Assembly: GCF_903166585.1 (NCBI RefSeq)
Contig: NZ_CAESCM010000005.1
Location: 62,001 to 126,000 of the forward strand
Direction of reading: 5' to 3'
DNA length: 64,000 nucleotides
Origin: Pedobacter ghigonis
GTDB taxonomy: Bacteria > Bacteroidota > Bacteroidia > Sphingobacteriales > Sphingobacteriaceae
Shown in pieces: positions 1-8,090 of the stretch. How positions within the stretch are numbered: position 1 is the first letter of the stretch; each line of letters opens with the position of its first letter. The position numbers were made by a program, and so were the translations under genes. A model generated the notes under the pieces. That model had not been told where the DNA came from. It did not search any database and saw only the letters and a program-made list of their open reading frames with translations.

Positions 1-261
1 ACGATGAGGTCCTCTTGTGTCTTAAATCCATACGACAATTTATCTCCATCATCATTCAGAAACAGAAATAATTTTAATACTATTACTATACTCTATCTAT
101 ACTTTAGGTATGCTTTAACTATGCTTTAGCCATATATAATGCTACTATATACCAGCCGTGGTATTTACATGGCACAACTGCACCCTTAACATGTCCTTAA
201 TGCACGCTGTTTAAACGAAAACTGCGAAGTAATTTTACATAAGCCAACGAAATGATAAGGG
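1..261. other. AT-rich left-edge region with no supported gene
   Basis: No reading frame here has a convincing start and protein-like composition. A minus-strand frame over about 1-90 looks protein-like but has no ATG, GTG or TTG at its upstream end before a stop, so a gene crossing the left edge cannot be shown. Positions 102-134 hold three imperfect 11-bp tandem copies of CTTTAnnnATG. The 3' part is presumably the promoter region of the gene at 262. Confidence 0.4.
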
Positions 262-675
262 ATGAAAAAAGACTTAATAGCAACCGTTTTGATAGAAAAA
301 CCAATTGATGAGGTATGGAATCACTGGACAAATCCACTTTCTATAAAAATTTGGAACATCCCTTTTGAAGATTGGCATTGCCCCAAAGTAATCAATAATC
401 TGAAAGATGGAGGTTCATTCTTTTTCAGAATGGAGCATATAAATGGTCATGATGGTTTTGATTACACAGGAATTTATGATAAAATAATTCGTTACGAATC
501 AATAGCAAGTACCTGCAATGATGGCAGGCGAAATTTAGTAGAATTTCAGTCATCAGCAAACAATACCATTATCAAAGAAACTTTTGAACCGGATAAAACA
601 ACACCCTTAGCAGTTCAGCAGGATTTTACAGATTCCGTTTTGAAGCGGTTTAAACGGTTTGTGGAACAACAATAA
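262..675 (+). CDS. SRPBCC/AHSA1-type ligand-binding protein
   Basis: A 137-residue soluble protein of the START-like SRPBCC superfamily (AHSA1-like). The N-terminus has the usual beta-strand then helix signature, with IEKPIDEVWNHWTNP at about residues 11-25. A Gly-rich turn (DGGSFFFRM) follows, and the C-terminus is a long amphipathic helix ending KRFKRFVEQQ, which in this fold closes the hydrophobic pocket. The length matches the family norm of 135-160. There is no signal peptide, so it is cytoplasmic. The ligand cannot be read from sequence; relatives range from Hsp90 cochaperone-like proteins to polyketide cyclase-like and stress proteins. It is monocistronic, with about 130 bp to the next gene. 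Confidence 0.75.
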   Translation: MKKDLIATVLIEKPIDEVWNHWTNPLSIKIWNIPFEDWHCPKVINNLKDGGSFFFRMEHINGHDGFDYTGIYDKIIRYESIASTCNDGRRNLVEFQSSANNTIIKETFEPDKTTPLAVQQDFTDSVLKRFKRFVEQQ

Positions 676-804
676 AAACTTTCTGTAAAGTTCTAAATAT
701 TATTACTTTAGCGGTTGAAAAAAGATAAATACTGCCTTAATTTTCATTAACCAAATAAATTATAACAACAATCTACACCTATCACTTACCTACCTATTAG
801 CTTT

Positions 805-1932
805 ATGAAAAACAAAATTAACCCCAAACACCTTGCGGTGCTCAGTTTGGCGCTATTATTTATTGGATGCGCTAAAACGGAACCCGTACCTGAAGTAACT
901 GTACCAACTTCCCCTACTTATTCTTTTTCAGGTACCTCGCCTGATGAGCTTATGTTTGAGGATGGTGAAGCCATGTCGGTAATGACCAACGAAAGCAGAA
1001 GATTTGATGTCAGCAATGTTTTACGTGTTACTGCTGTGAATAATACAACTATCGAGATCGCCAATTTTGCCCCGGTTGATATTTCTGATGCCACAATCGT
1101 TGTATCTATTGTTGGTCAGCCAGAAAAGGTCAAATTATTACATATTGGAACGATCAAAGGGCATAGGATTAAACAAATCCAGTATCCCTTTATTAGCGGA
1201 CAGGTTGAATATCCTGACGTTAATAATAAAACTGTAAATCTGTCGGCCTACAAAGAAGCAGGTATCAATCCAACAGCCATCAGTTTTGAATTTACAGGAA
1301 CAACGCCATTAATTACTAAGCTTAAAAAGTTGAGTATTATTAAATGGCAACCTAAAATGCACGATTTTGACCCGGAGAATTTAGATAACAACTGGCTGGA
1401 TGAGCCTACTGCAAAGCAATTCAGGATGTTTACGGGTTTCATGATCAATTTTGCTTACATGTACACCGATGCAACCATGCGCGGGCGTATAGTTGATGAA
1501 TTAATAATAGGCAATGATGGTGTAACTGCGCTCACTACAGCTGAAAAAGAGGCCGATTGGATAAAAGCCCAAACGCGTACAAAAATCAATTGCGGTTTAA
1601 CAGATACGCGTAAAGTTTCGGGCTTAGGCGGCGGGAGCACTTTCGGTATCCCGGATTGGGTTACTTTAAATTTTATGACCAATAGCTATACCACTCCTTT
1701 TCATGAAATGGGGCATGTTTTGGGTTATAATCATAGTTCATCTATGACTTATCCTCAGAACAGCAGGGGGAATGTACCGGTATTTATGGCCCGGCAGGAT
1801 GAAATGAATAAAGCCGGTGATTTTCCGGTAACGTTAAGCAATTATTATAAACCTGATGATGTACCGGCACCAAAAGCTATCACCTCTGGCTTAGTACAAA
1901 AGCTTGGAATGAAAGACGAATGTATTTATTGA
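805..1932 (+). CDS. Metzincin-like zinc metalloprotease lipoprotein
   Basis: A 375-residue protein beginning with a lipoprotein signal peptide (hydrophobic stretch then LFIGC, lipobox Cys about residue 22), so it should be membrane-anchored and face outward. The key motif is HEMGHVLGYNH at residues 300-310, an exact HExxHxxGxxH zinc site of the metzincin clan. SSSMTYP follows shortly after and is a plausible Met-turn. Residues 30-190 are beta-rich and of unknown fold, probably a substrate or surface-binding domain or propeptide. By family knowledge it should be an endopeptidase acting outside the cytoplasm; the substrate is unknown. It is a single gene bounded downstream by a strong palindromic terminator. 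Confidence 0.75.
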   Translation: MKNKINPKHLAVLSLALLFIGCAKTEPVPEVTVPTSPTYSFSGTSPDELMFEDGEAMSVMTNESRRFDVSNVLRVTAVNNTTIEIANFAPVDISDATIVVSIVGQPEKVKLLHIGTIKGHRIKQIQYPFISGQVEYPDVNNKTVNLSAYKEAGINPTAISFEFTGTTPLITKLKKLSIIKWQPKMHDFDPENLDNNWLDEPTAKQFRMFTGFMINFAYMYTDATMRGRIVDELIIGNDGVTALTTAEKEADWIKAQTRTKINCGLTDTRKVSGLGGGSTFGIPDWVTLNFMTNSYTTPFHEMGHVLGYNHSSSMTYPQNSRGNVPVFMARQDEMNKAGDFPVTLSNYYKPDDVPAPKAITSGLVQKLGMKDECIY

Positions 1933-1975
1933 TTTGTGGTTATACCGGAATGTAGAATCGGCAATTATAAACTAA

Positions 1976-2018
1976 AACTGGAAGCCTGAAATCGCTCGAT
2001 TTCAGGCTTCCAGTTTTT
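1976..2018. terminator. Bidirectional intrinsic terminator
   Basis: A perfect 19-bp stem (AACTGGAAGCCTGAAATCG and its complement) around a CT centre, with A and T runs on the two sides. It sits between the convergent genes ending at 1932 (+) and 2082 (-) and can serve both. Confidence 0.85.
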
Positions 2019-2081
2019 AATGCTAATATGGTGTAGCCTTATGTCTTAGAGAGGTTTGCTAAATTATAGTTGCCCGAATAT

Positions 2082-2831
2082 TTAAAATTTAATCGATAGT
2101 TTTTCCGATACCAAAGCGTTATCCTTATAATATTCAAAAAACCAGTTACCGTCTTTTTTTAAAACCACTCCGTTAGTACTGGTATTGCTGGCGATATAAT
2201 AATCGGCTACAGTCGTTTTTAGCAAAGTAAGTACAATTTTAGGTGCTGAATCGATCAGTTGGTAACCATTGTTGATGGGTTGCGCATATAAAAGGGCTTC
2301 CGATTGTTTGGTGGTAGCTACAGCAGGTTGAGTAACAGGAGCAGGTGCAACTGTTTTTACTTCTTGGGTAGGTGTAACAGGGGTTGAATTAACCACAGCA
2401 GTACTGCCCGCTTCATAATGTAGATCGCCAAAAGAAGCAAAAGCATCTCTCATCGCAGCATTGTACGATTGCTTGTATTCTTTCTCTCTGCTTTTACCTT
2501 CTTTACTTTTCAGTACAATATTTCCTTTACAATCTTTAAGCACAAAGGTAAGATTGGTTACAAACATGCTGTTGTGTTCTTCTACGTCAATTACCAGAGC
2601 CTTACATCTGTCGGTTGCAATTTCTGAAGGTATTTCGGTGTTATCGTAATATACAGTGAAGCCTTTATCTTCAAAAAGCGCTTTGGCCAGTACATTTAAA
2701 TTATACTGATTAGGCTGTTTGAGAAAGCCGAATTTTTCAGGTACAATTAAATACTTATAATTAATAGCGGCCGACTGTCCTTTTGCTGTAAATGATAAGG
2801 CCAAAAGAATGATAAAAAAATATGTTTTCAT
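2082..2831 (-). CDS. Secreted protein of unknown function
   Basis: A 249-residue protein with a clear Sec signal peptide (MKTYFFIILLALSFTAKGQS), so it is periplasmic or outer-membrane associated. The mature part has two segments. Residues 20-135 are a beta/alpha stretch with many charged residues, and residues 190-249 are a small beta-rich domain containing YIASNTSTNGVVLKKDGNWFF. A Pro/Thr/Val-rich linker (about residues 145-175) joins them. I do not recognise a named family. It is monocistronic, with a long upstream region. Confidence 0.65.
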   Translation of the reverse strand: MKTYFFIILLALSFTAKGQSAAINYKYLIVPEKFGFLKQPNQYNLNVLAKALFEDKGFTVYYDNTEIPSEIATDRCKALVIDVEEHNSMFVTNLTFVLKDCKGNIVLKSKEGKSREKEYKQSYNAAMRDAFASFGDLHYEAGSTAVVNSTPVTPTQEVKTVAPAPVTQPAVATTKQSEALLYAQPINNGYQLIDSAPKIVLTLLKTTVADYYIASNTSTNGVVLKKDGNWFFEYYKDNALVSEKLSIKF

Positions 2832-3154
2832 AACAGATATTTCGGTGAGGAATAAGATTCATGTTGAAGTTATGCAATGAATTAGAGAAAATCAAATTTG
2901 ATAAATGTTAGCTGATTTAAATCTACGCTTTGTCGTCTGCTGGGACGCTAATTTTAATGATTTTTTTACCGTGTTTCTGGTATCAACATCCTGTAATTCA
3001 CAACTTTATTGATATTTTTGCTTGAATGTGTATAAATATTCATACTACATCTATTAATTTGTGGTGTTGGTCTATTTGTGTCGCTTTAAATCACAGTGAA
3101 TAATACCTTTATAATAAGAATCAAATCAACGGGACGATTTAGAAATCTTATTTG
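2832..3154. other. Intergenic region, possible small RNA locus
   Basis: No open reading frame of note. It lies upstream of the minus-strand gene at 2082-2831. Its 3' side ends in a terminator (3155-3184) oriented for plus-strand transcription, although no plus-strand gene lies between. TTTG at 3075-3078 and TAccTTTa at 3104-3111 resemble promoter elements, but the spacing (25 nt) is longer than the Bacteroidota norm. Confidence 0.3.
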
Positions 3155-3184
3155 GGCTCCACAGCAATGTGGAGCCTTTTTTTA
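3155..3184 (+). terminator. Orphan plus-strand intrinsic terminator
   Basis: A perfect 9-bp stem GGCTCCACA / TGTGGAGCC with a GCAA tetraloop, followed directly on the plus strand by eight T residues. The minus-strand side has no T-run. Both flanking genes are on the minus strand, so it has no protein-coding transcript to terminate. Confidence 0.8.
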
Positions 3185-3210
3185 TTTTTGAAACTCAAAA
3201 TATTTAGCCC

Positions 3211-4080
3211 TTAAAACTTATCCTGCATGCCAAATAAGCCCATTAAGCCTCCGGTGTGGATAGCCAAAATACGTTCATCGCGGTGCAGTTTCCCTTCTTT
3301 TTCTAAATCGCAAATGGCATAAAACATTTTTGCCGTGTAAACCGGGTCTAAAAGCAATCCTGTTTGCGCAGTAAACGTTTTAATAAAATGAATCAGCTCT
3401 GGAGTATTTTTGGCGTAGCCGCCGAAGTGATAGTCTAAATGCAGTTCTAATTGTTTATCTATTGGAGTGTATCGGGCAATTTCGTCTGCTATAAATGCGC
3501 CACCTTTTAAAACCGGTATAACATGAAGTTTGGTATGGAGTTGTTGTTTTTGCAAACCTTTAAGTAAGCCGGCAGCGGTAGTTCCGGTTCCGGCCGCACA
3601 AAAAATATGATCGTAGGTTTCGGTTAATTCGCCAATTATTTCGGCACAGCCAAGGGTAGCTTCTATTGATGCGCCACCTTCATCTACAAAAAAGGCTTGT
3701 TGATTATCTGCAAAGTGATTTTCGAAAAGCTGGTGTTTATTGCGGTAGCTTTCGCGGTCGGTAAAAATAAGTTCCATACCGAATAAACTGCACAGCAAGA
3801 GCATTTCGTTTTTTACGGCTTCGCCACGCACAAAGGCCGTAGCTTTTAAATCTGACCTTGCTGCGGCAGCAGCAGTGGCGACCAGGTGGTTAGAATAAGC
3901 CCCGCCAAAAGTAACCAGGTGTGTTTTGTTTTCGGCTTTCGCTTTGGCAAGTATGTATTTCAGTTTACGCCATTTATTGCCAGAAATGTAAGGATCGATC
4001 AGGTCGTCGCGCTTTACCGATAAATGGCTGAAAGGGGCAAAGCTTACTTTTTGTTCCGGGCTGTAGATTTCTTTAAACAC
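3211..4080 (-). CDS. ACC deaminase / D-cysteine desulfhydrase family PLP enzyme
   Basis: A 289-residue fold-type II PLP enzyme of the 1-aminocyclopropane-1-carboxylate deaminase/D-cysteine desulfhydrase group. The N-terminal RDDLIDPYISGNKWRKLKY (about residues 24-42) contains the Schiff-base lysine in the GNKWRKL motif, and FGGAYSNHL follows, the conserved substrate-contact loop. AAGTGTTAAGLLKG near residue 165 is the phosphate-binding glycine loop. It is shorter than true ACC deaminases (about 335-340), so D-cysteine or another amino acid is at least as likely a substrate. Cytoplasmic. It is separated from its upstream neighbour by a terminator, so it is probably transcribed alone. Confidence 0.85.
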   Translation of the reverse strand: MFKEIYSPEQKVSFAPFSHLSVKRDDLIDPYISGNKWRKLKYILAKAKAENKTHLVTFGGAYSNHLVATAAAAARSDLKATAFVRGEAVKNEMLLLCSLFGMELIFTDRESYRNKHQLFENHFADNQQAFFVDEGGASIEATLGCAEIIGELTETYDHIFCAAGTGTTAAGLLKGLQKQQLHTKLHVIPVLKGGAFIADEIARYTPIDKQLELHLDYHFGGYAKNTPELIHFIKTFTAQTGLLLDPVYTAKMFYAICDLEKEGKLHRDERILAIHTGGLMGLFGMQDKF

Positions 4081-4092
4081 ATGTAAAAATAA

Positions 4093-4126
4093 AAAACACC
4101 CGGGTATTTCGGGTGTTTTTTATTTT
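4093..4126. terminator. Intrinsic terminator
   Basis: A 10-bp perfect stem AAAACACCCG / CGGGTGTTTT with a 7-nt loop and T-rich tails on both strands. It should end the minus-strand transcript of the gene at 4161-5189. Confidence 0.8.
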
Positions 4127-4160
4127 AATCAGTCAGGCTTGTAAACCTGCGGTTATGTTT

Positions 4161-5189
4161 TTATTTCCCAATACCGAATCCAAAACCGGCATTAACTACA
4201 CTGTACTTGGCCTGGGTATATGAGGTATAAAATTTAAAGAAACCGAATTTTAACTGGAAACCTAAACTTCCCCTCACGCCATCTATATCGGTTTGTTTAA
4301 CCGCTACCGGGTCAACATAGGTAGCATTGGTTCCGCCATCGGTAAACTGATAAGTACCTAAAGCTTTTAAATTGGTGTTCGAGGTCTGGTAACCTACACT
4401 GGCAAAAGGAGTGAAAAACAAGATTTTTTTCGAAACAATGGCATCGAAATTTACGCCGTTAAATTTCGCATCAATGCGTTGGTTCGAATTACCCGTATTG
4501 TTGATGTCTAAAGGCAGATCGTACTTGTATTGTGTAAAACCTCCTGCTATGGCAACATCTACCGGAAACAGTTTCTCGGTTGTTGAACCCATAAACAAAG
4601 GCAATAACTCAACCTTTGCACCAAAACCGATCATCGATAAGCTTCCTAAATCGCTACCCAGTTTTATTTTAGGCATGGCCCTTAAGGTAACATCGATGTT
4701 TTTAGGTAGGCCAAGTGTAGCCTGTATTTGTAATGCAGGTACCACATGGAAACCCACACCTTGTGGCAGGTTGAAAAATTTACCTGTAGGCGTACCACTG
4801 CTGGTATAAATTTGCATTTTGCCACCTTCGTGGTCATCGCCAAAAGCAGTTGGCCCAATTGAAGAAGCTCCGGGAGCGGGTTTAATGTTGCCCAAACCCA
4901 GGGTATTTACATCGTAACTTCTGCCTGCTTGTGGTACAAAAGATGCTGAAGCCGATACCCTTACATCAAATTTTAAGAATCCTTTCGATTTGGCGGTGTT
5001 GGTCCAGCCATCGGTTAAACCCAGTCCTAAACCTTTGTACAAAGGATCGAAATAGGCATTAATTAATTTGGTCGCATCGGCAGGACCCGAAACAAATAAG
5101 CTTCCAACATCCTGCTGTGCACTTACTTTTTGAGCGGTTACCAATAAAAATAAGGCACATAATGCCTTTAAAGCGTAGCATTTTCTCAT
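4161..5189 (-). CDS. DUF6588-like outer-membrane beta-barrel protein
   Basis: A 342-residue protein with a signal peptide (cleavage after KVSAQ, about residue 25). The rest alternates polar and hydrophobic residues with many Gly and aromatic strand ends, closing with YTQAKYSVVNAGFGFGIGK, typical of a Bacteroidota outer-membrane barrel. The overall pattern resembles the DUF6588 family found in this phylum; I assign that from memory of the pattern, not from a search. Function unknown. Its promoter is shared divergently with the pseudouridine synthase gene at 5284. Confidence 0.6.
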   Translation of the reverse strand: MRKCYALKALCALFLLVTAQKVSAQQDVGSLFVSGPADATKLINAYFDPLYKGLGLGLTDGWTNTAKSKGFLKFDVRVSASASFVPQAGRSYDVNTLGLGNIKPAPGASSIGPTAFGDDHEGGKMQIYTSSGTPTGKFFNLPQGVGFHVVPALQIQATLGLPKNIDVTLRAMPKIKLGSDLGSLSMIGFGAKVELLPLFMGSTTEKLFPVDVAIAGGFTQYKYDLPLDINNTGNSNQRIDAKFNGVNFDAIVSKKILFFTPFASVGYQTSNTNLKALGTYQFTDGGTNATYVDPVAVKQTDIDGVRGSLGFQLKFGFFKFYTSYTQAKYSVVNAGFGFGIGK

Positions 5190-5283
5190 ATATAATAATT
5201 TGATTTAGAGTAAAGATAGAGCTGTTTTTCGCAAAACTGTAATCATTAAACAATTCTTGCTGTTAAAAGTTTATTTTTGCACC

Positions 5284-6312
5284 ATGGAAAATGTGGTCGA
5301 ATTGCAGGAATCGGAAGAGCAGGAATTATATGAACATTTAAAAATTATTGTCGATAAAGGGCAGTCTTTGCTACGCATCGATAAATTTTTGATGGTTCGT
5401 GTAGAAAATGCCTCGCGAAACCGTATTCAGAATGCCATTGATGCAGGTAATGTGCTGGTTAACCAGAAGCAAATCAAATCGAGTTATAAGGTTAAACCTT
5501 TTGATGAGATTTCGATTGTGTTGCCTCATCCGCCACGCGATACCGAAGTTTATCCAGAAGATATTCCACTGGATATTATTTATGAAGACAGCGATTTGCT
5601 GGTGGTAAATAAATCCGCCGGTATGGTGGTGCACCCCGGTTTTAACAATTATACTGGCACGCTGGTTAATGCTTTGGCTTTTCACTTTGAGCAGTTGCCG
5701 CAGTTGCCGGGCAATGATGGTCGCCCGGGTTTGGTACACCGCATTGATAAGGATACTTCGGGTTTGTTGCTGATCAGTAAAAACGAGAAATCGATTACTC
5801 ATCTTGCCCGTCAGTTTTTCGATCACAGCATTACACGTAGGTACATTGCCTTGGTTTGGGGCGATATCGAAAACGACGGTACCGTAACAGGCTATATTGG
5901 CCGAAGTGCGAAAGATCGCCGTGTGATGGATATTTACGATGATGAAGAAAAAGGTAAATGGTCGGTAACCCACTATAAGGTTTTAAAGCGCTTGGGCTAC
6001 GTTACGTTAATTAGCTGCGAACTCGAAACCGGCCGTACGCATCAAATCAGGGCACACATGCAGCACATTGGGCATCCGCTGTTTAGCGATGCCATGTACG
6101 GCGGCGATAAGATTTTAAAAGGAACTACGTTTAACAAGTACAAACAGTTTGTTGAAAATTGTTTTGAGTTATTGCCCCGACAGGCTTTACACGCGCAGAG
6201 TTTAGGTTTTATACATCCAACAACGAAAGAATATATGTACTTTGAATCGCCGCTACCCGACGATTTTAAAGCTGGTTTAACTAAATGGGAAAATTATATC
6301 GCTACATCATAA
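5284..6312 (+). CDS. RluA-family 23S rRNA pseudouridine synthase
   Basis: A 342-residue enzyme that converts specific uridines in rRNA to pseudouridine. An N-terminal S4 RNA-binding domain (SRNRIQNAIDAGNVLVN) is followed by the RluA catalytic domain, with GLVHRIDKDTSGLLL carrying the catalytic Asp of the HRLDxxTSG motif (here HRIDKDTSG). RTHQIRAHMQHIGHPL is the conserved C-terminal signature. The S4 domain makes RluD (helix 69 of 23S rRNA) the most likely subtype. I chose the ATG at 5284, because the frame opens at a TTG 27 nt earlier with no homology-like sequence. The aminotransferase gene follows after 3 nt, implying one operon. Confidence 0.88.
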   Translation: MENVVELQESEEQELYEHLKIIVDKGQSLLRIDKFLMVRVENASRNRIQNAIDAGNVLVNQKQIKSSYKVKPFDEISIVLPHPPRDTEVYPEDIPLDIIYEDSDLLVVNKSAGMVVHPGFNNYTGTLVNALAFHFEQLPQLPGNDGRPGLVHRIDKDTSGLLLISKNEKSITHLARQFFDHSITRRYIALVWGDIENDGTVTGYIGRSAKDRRVMDIYDDEEKGKWSVTHYKVLKRLGYVTLISCELETGRTHQIRAHMQHIGHPLFSDAMYGGDKILKGTTFNKYKQFVENCFELLPRQALHAQSLGFIHPTTKEYMYFESPLPDDFKAGLTKWENYIATS

Positions 6313-6315
6313 AAT

Positions 6316-7155
6316 ATGCTTCAACAGTACCTTTTATTTAATGATGAATTTCATGCGACAGATGCACCTGTTTTAAATGCCTCTAACCGGGCTTTCAAAT
6401 TTGGCGATGGTTTGTTTGAAAGCATGCGGATGATTAACAACAAGCTACAGTTTGCCGATTTACATGCCGATAGGTTAACCGCTGGTATGAAAGCCCTGAA
6501 AATGGACGGACATGCCCTAATGGACGATTATTTTTTACGCCAGAAAACTGCCGATCTGGCCAAAAGGAACAAGTGGAATGGTAACGTGCGCTTTCGCCTT
6601 TCGGTTTACAGAGAAGGGGCAGGCGTTTATACACCTGAAATCAATAAAGCAGGTTACGTGCTGGAAGGGATTCCTTTAACTGCTTCAACATACGAATTAA
6701 ACGGCAAGGGCCTCATTATCGATGTTTTTGATGAAATGACCAAGCCGGTTAACAAGCTGTCTAATTTTAAAACCTCAAACGCCTTGCTGTATGTAATGGC
6801 CGGGCTTTTTAAAAGTCAGAACCGTTTGGATGAGGCCATGATCTTAAACCAGCATGGTTTTCTGTGCGAAAGCATTAGCGCCAATGTTTTTGTGGTTTAC
6901 AATAAGCAGGTTTACACCCCGGCATTAACCGAGGGGTGTGTAAGTGGTGTTATGCGCACAGCCATTATGCAGCTGTGCAAAATGAACGATATTCCGTTAA
7001 TCGAAGCCCAGATTAATCCTGAAATATTAAAAGCGGCCGAGGAAGTTTTTATTACCAATGCCACTCAGGGAATACAATGGGTAATGGGCTATGGCCGTAA
7101 ACGCTACTTTAACGAAGTTTCGAAGGTTTTAATCGATAAGCTGAACGCTCTATAG
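6316..7155 (+). CDS. Class IV aminotransferase
   Basis: A 279-residue fold-type IV PLP enzyme, the group that includes branched-chain aminotransferase, D-amino-acid aminotransferase and aminodeoxychorismate lyase. The PLP lysine is in KLSNFKTSNALL (about residue 153). ESISANVFVV and GCVSGVMRTAI are the phosphate and cofactor-binding segments of the family. The length is close to PabC and D-amino-acid aminotransferases (about 270-290) and shorter than IlvE (about 300-360), so 4-amino-4-deoxychorismate lyase is a good guess but not provable here. It begins 3 nt after the pseudouridine synthase stop, so the two are probably cotranscribed. Confidence 0.82.
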   Translation: MLQQYLLFNDEFHATDAPVLNASNRAFKFGDGLFESMRMINNKLQFADLHADRLTAGMKALKMDGHALMDDYFLRQKTADLAKRNKWNGNVRFRLSVYREGAGVYTPEINKAGYVLEGIPLTASTYELNGKGLIIDVFDEMTKPVNKLSNFKTSNALLYVMAGLFKSQNRLDEAMILNQHGFLCESISANVFVVYNKQVYTPALTEGCVSGVMRTAIMQLCKMNDIPLIEAQINPEILKAAEEVFITNATQGIQWVMGYGRKRYFNEVSKVLIDKLNAL

Positions 7156-7231
7156 CCGTAATCAGTGATAAGTTTATGAGGCAAATTTCTTTTGCTTCGT
7201 TGATGTTACATTTTATTCCTACGGATTTGTG

Positions 7232-7261
7232 TTTGCCTGAACTATATTTTTAGTATTATTG
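7232..7261 (+). promoter_or_regulatory. Near-consensus Bacteroidota promoter
   Basis: TTTG at 7232-7235, then an 18-nt gap, then TATTATTG at 7254-7261, one base from TAnnTTTG. The gene starts at 7286, about 20 nt downstream of the predicted transcription start. Confidence 0.45.
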
Positions 7262-7285
7262 GTTACACACACAAATTTAATCGAA

Positions 7286-8032
7286 ATGAAAAAATTACTC
7301 ATTCTCGTAATGGCTTGCTATGGCCTGAACGCACGTTCACAACAGTTGAACGAATCCAGAAACTTTCTGTATATCTATTCAGATTCTACAGTTTATGCAC
7401 AAAAGATCAGATTACGCCCCGATTTTAGCGGCGGGTGGTCGCTCCGGGCCGATTCCAGGCGGGTGCCGGTATCGCAGGTCAAATTTTTCAACAATGAGGA
7501 TGGTTTCTTTGCCAATACCCGGAAACTCAATCTTTTGGGACAAGCTTCCTTTGCTGAGCGGATAATTGAAGGTAAACTCAATATTTATCAGGAAGTGGTT
7601 TACGATGATACTCCCATTGATGCCGAATACTACGGTTTTAGAGATTACAGGAGGCAAGTGGTGAACAACCGAATGTTCATGAACAAAGGCTATAACGACC
7701 TGAAAAAAGCAAACTACCGCAATTTAAACGAGGCCATGGCCGATAATCCTAAAAGTTTAGCGTTATTAAGGCAGTACAGAAACACCAAAATTACCGGCAT
7801 TGCCATGTATGTAGCAGCCGGGGCTGCAATTATTGCCAGTGGGGTTACACTGATGTCGGAGGGTAAACAAGTAGGAACCACATTCGGTGGTATGCCCAAA
7901 TATGCAGACCGTAGTTATACCGGCAGTTTTGTTTTGCTGGGGCTTGGTGCTGCTTTGAGTATAGGTGGTTATTTTGTCGGCGAATCTGGTAAAAAAAATA
8001 TCGAAAGGGCTGTCGATAATTATAACCGCTAG
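7286..8032 (+). CDS. Exported protein with two C-terminal membrane segments, unknown function
   Basis: A 248-residue protein. The ATG at 7286 gives a proper signal peptide (MKKLLILVMACYGLNARSQQ); the frame opens earlier at a TTG, but that adds only ten unlikely residues. Residues 20-150 are polar with an RRQVVNNRMF segment. Then come two hydrophobic stretches (ITGIAMYVAAGAAIIASGV and YTGSFVLLGLGAALSIGGYF), and the protein ends with a short polar tail. This layout is common among uncharacterised Bacteroidota envelope proteins. I recognise no catalytic motif. It is monocistronic with its own promoter and terminator. Confidence 0.6.
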   Translation: MKKLLILVMACYGLNARSQQLNESRNFLYIYSDSTVYAQKIRLRPDFSGGWSLRADSRRVPVSQVKFFNNEDGFFANTRKLNLLGQASFAERIIEGKLNIYQEVVYDDTPIDAEYYGFRDYRRQVVNNRMFMNKGYNDLKKANYRNLNEAMADNPKSLALLRQYRNTKITGIAMYVAAGAAIIASGVTLMSEGKQVGTTFGGMPKYADRSYTGSFVLLGLGAALSIGGYFVGESGKKNIERAVDNYNR

Positions 8033-8043
8033 GGTTTAAAATG

Positions 8044-8086
8044 ATAACCAGACAGCAACTAATTAAGCCTGTCTGGTTATTTTTTA
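8044..8086. terminator. Bidirectional intrinsic terminator
   Basis: A perfect 12-bp stem ATAACCAGACAG / CTGTCTGGTTAT with a 13-nt loop and a T-run, placed between convergent genes ending at 8032 (+) and 8091 (-). Confidence 0.8.
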
Positions 8087-8090
8087 AGCT

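Noticed and set aside
1-100. Partial minus-strand gene crossing the left edge
   Set aside because: The protein-like frame has no start codon before a stop, and the alternative frame with ATGs is short and unlike a protein.
5371-5973. A 200-residue reading frame antisense to the pseudouridine synthase
   Set aside because: It is the mirror of a well-supported gene and has no family-like sequence.
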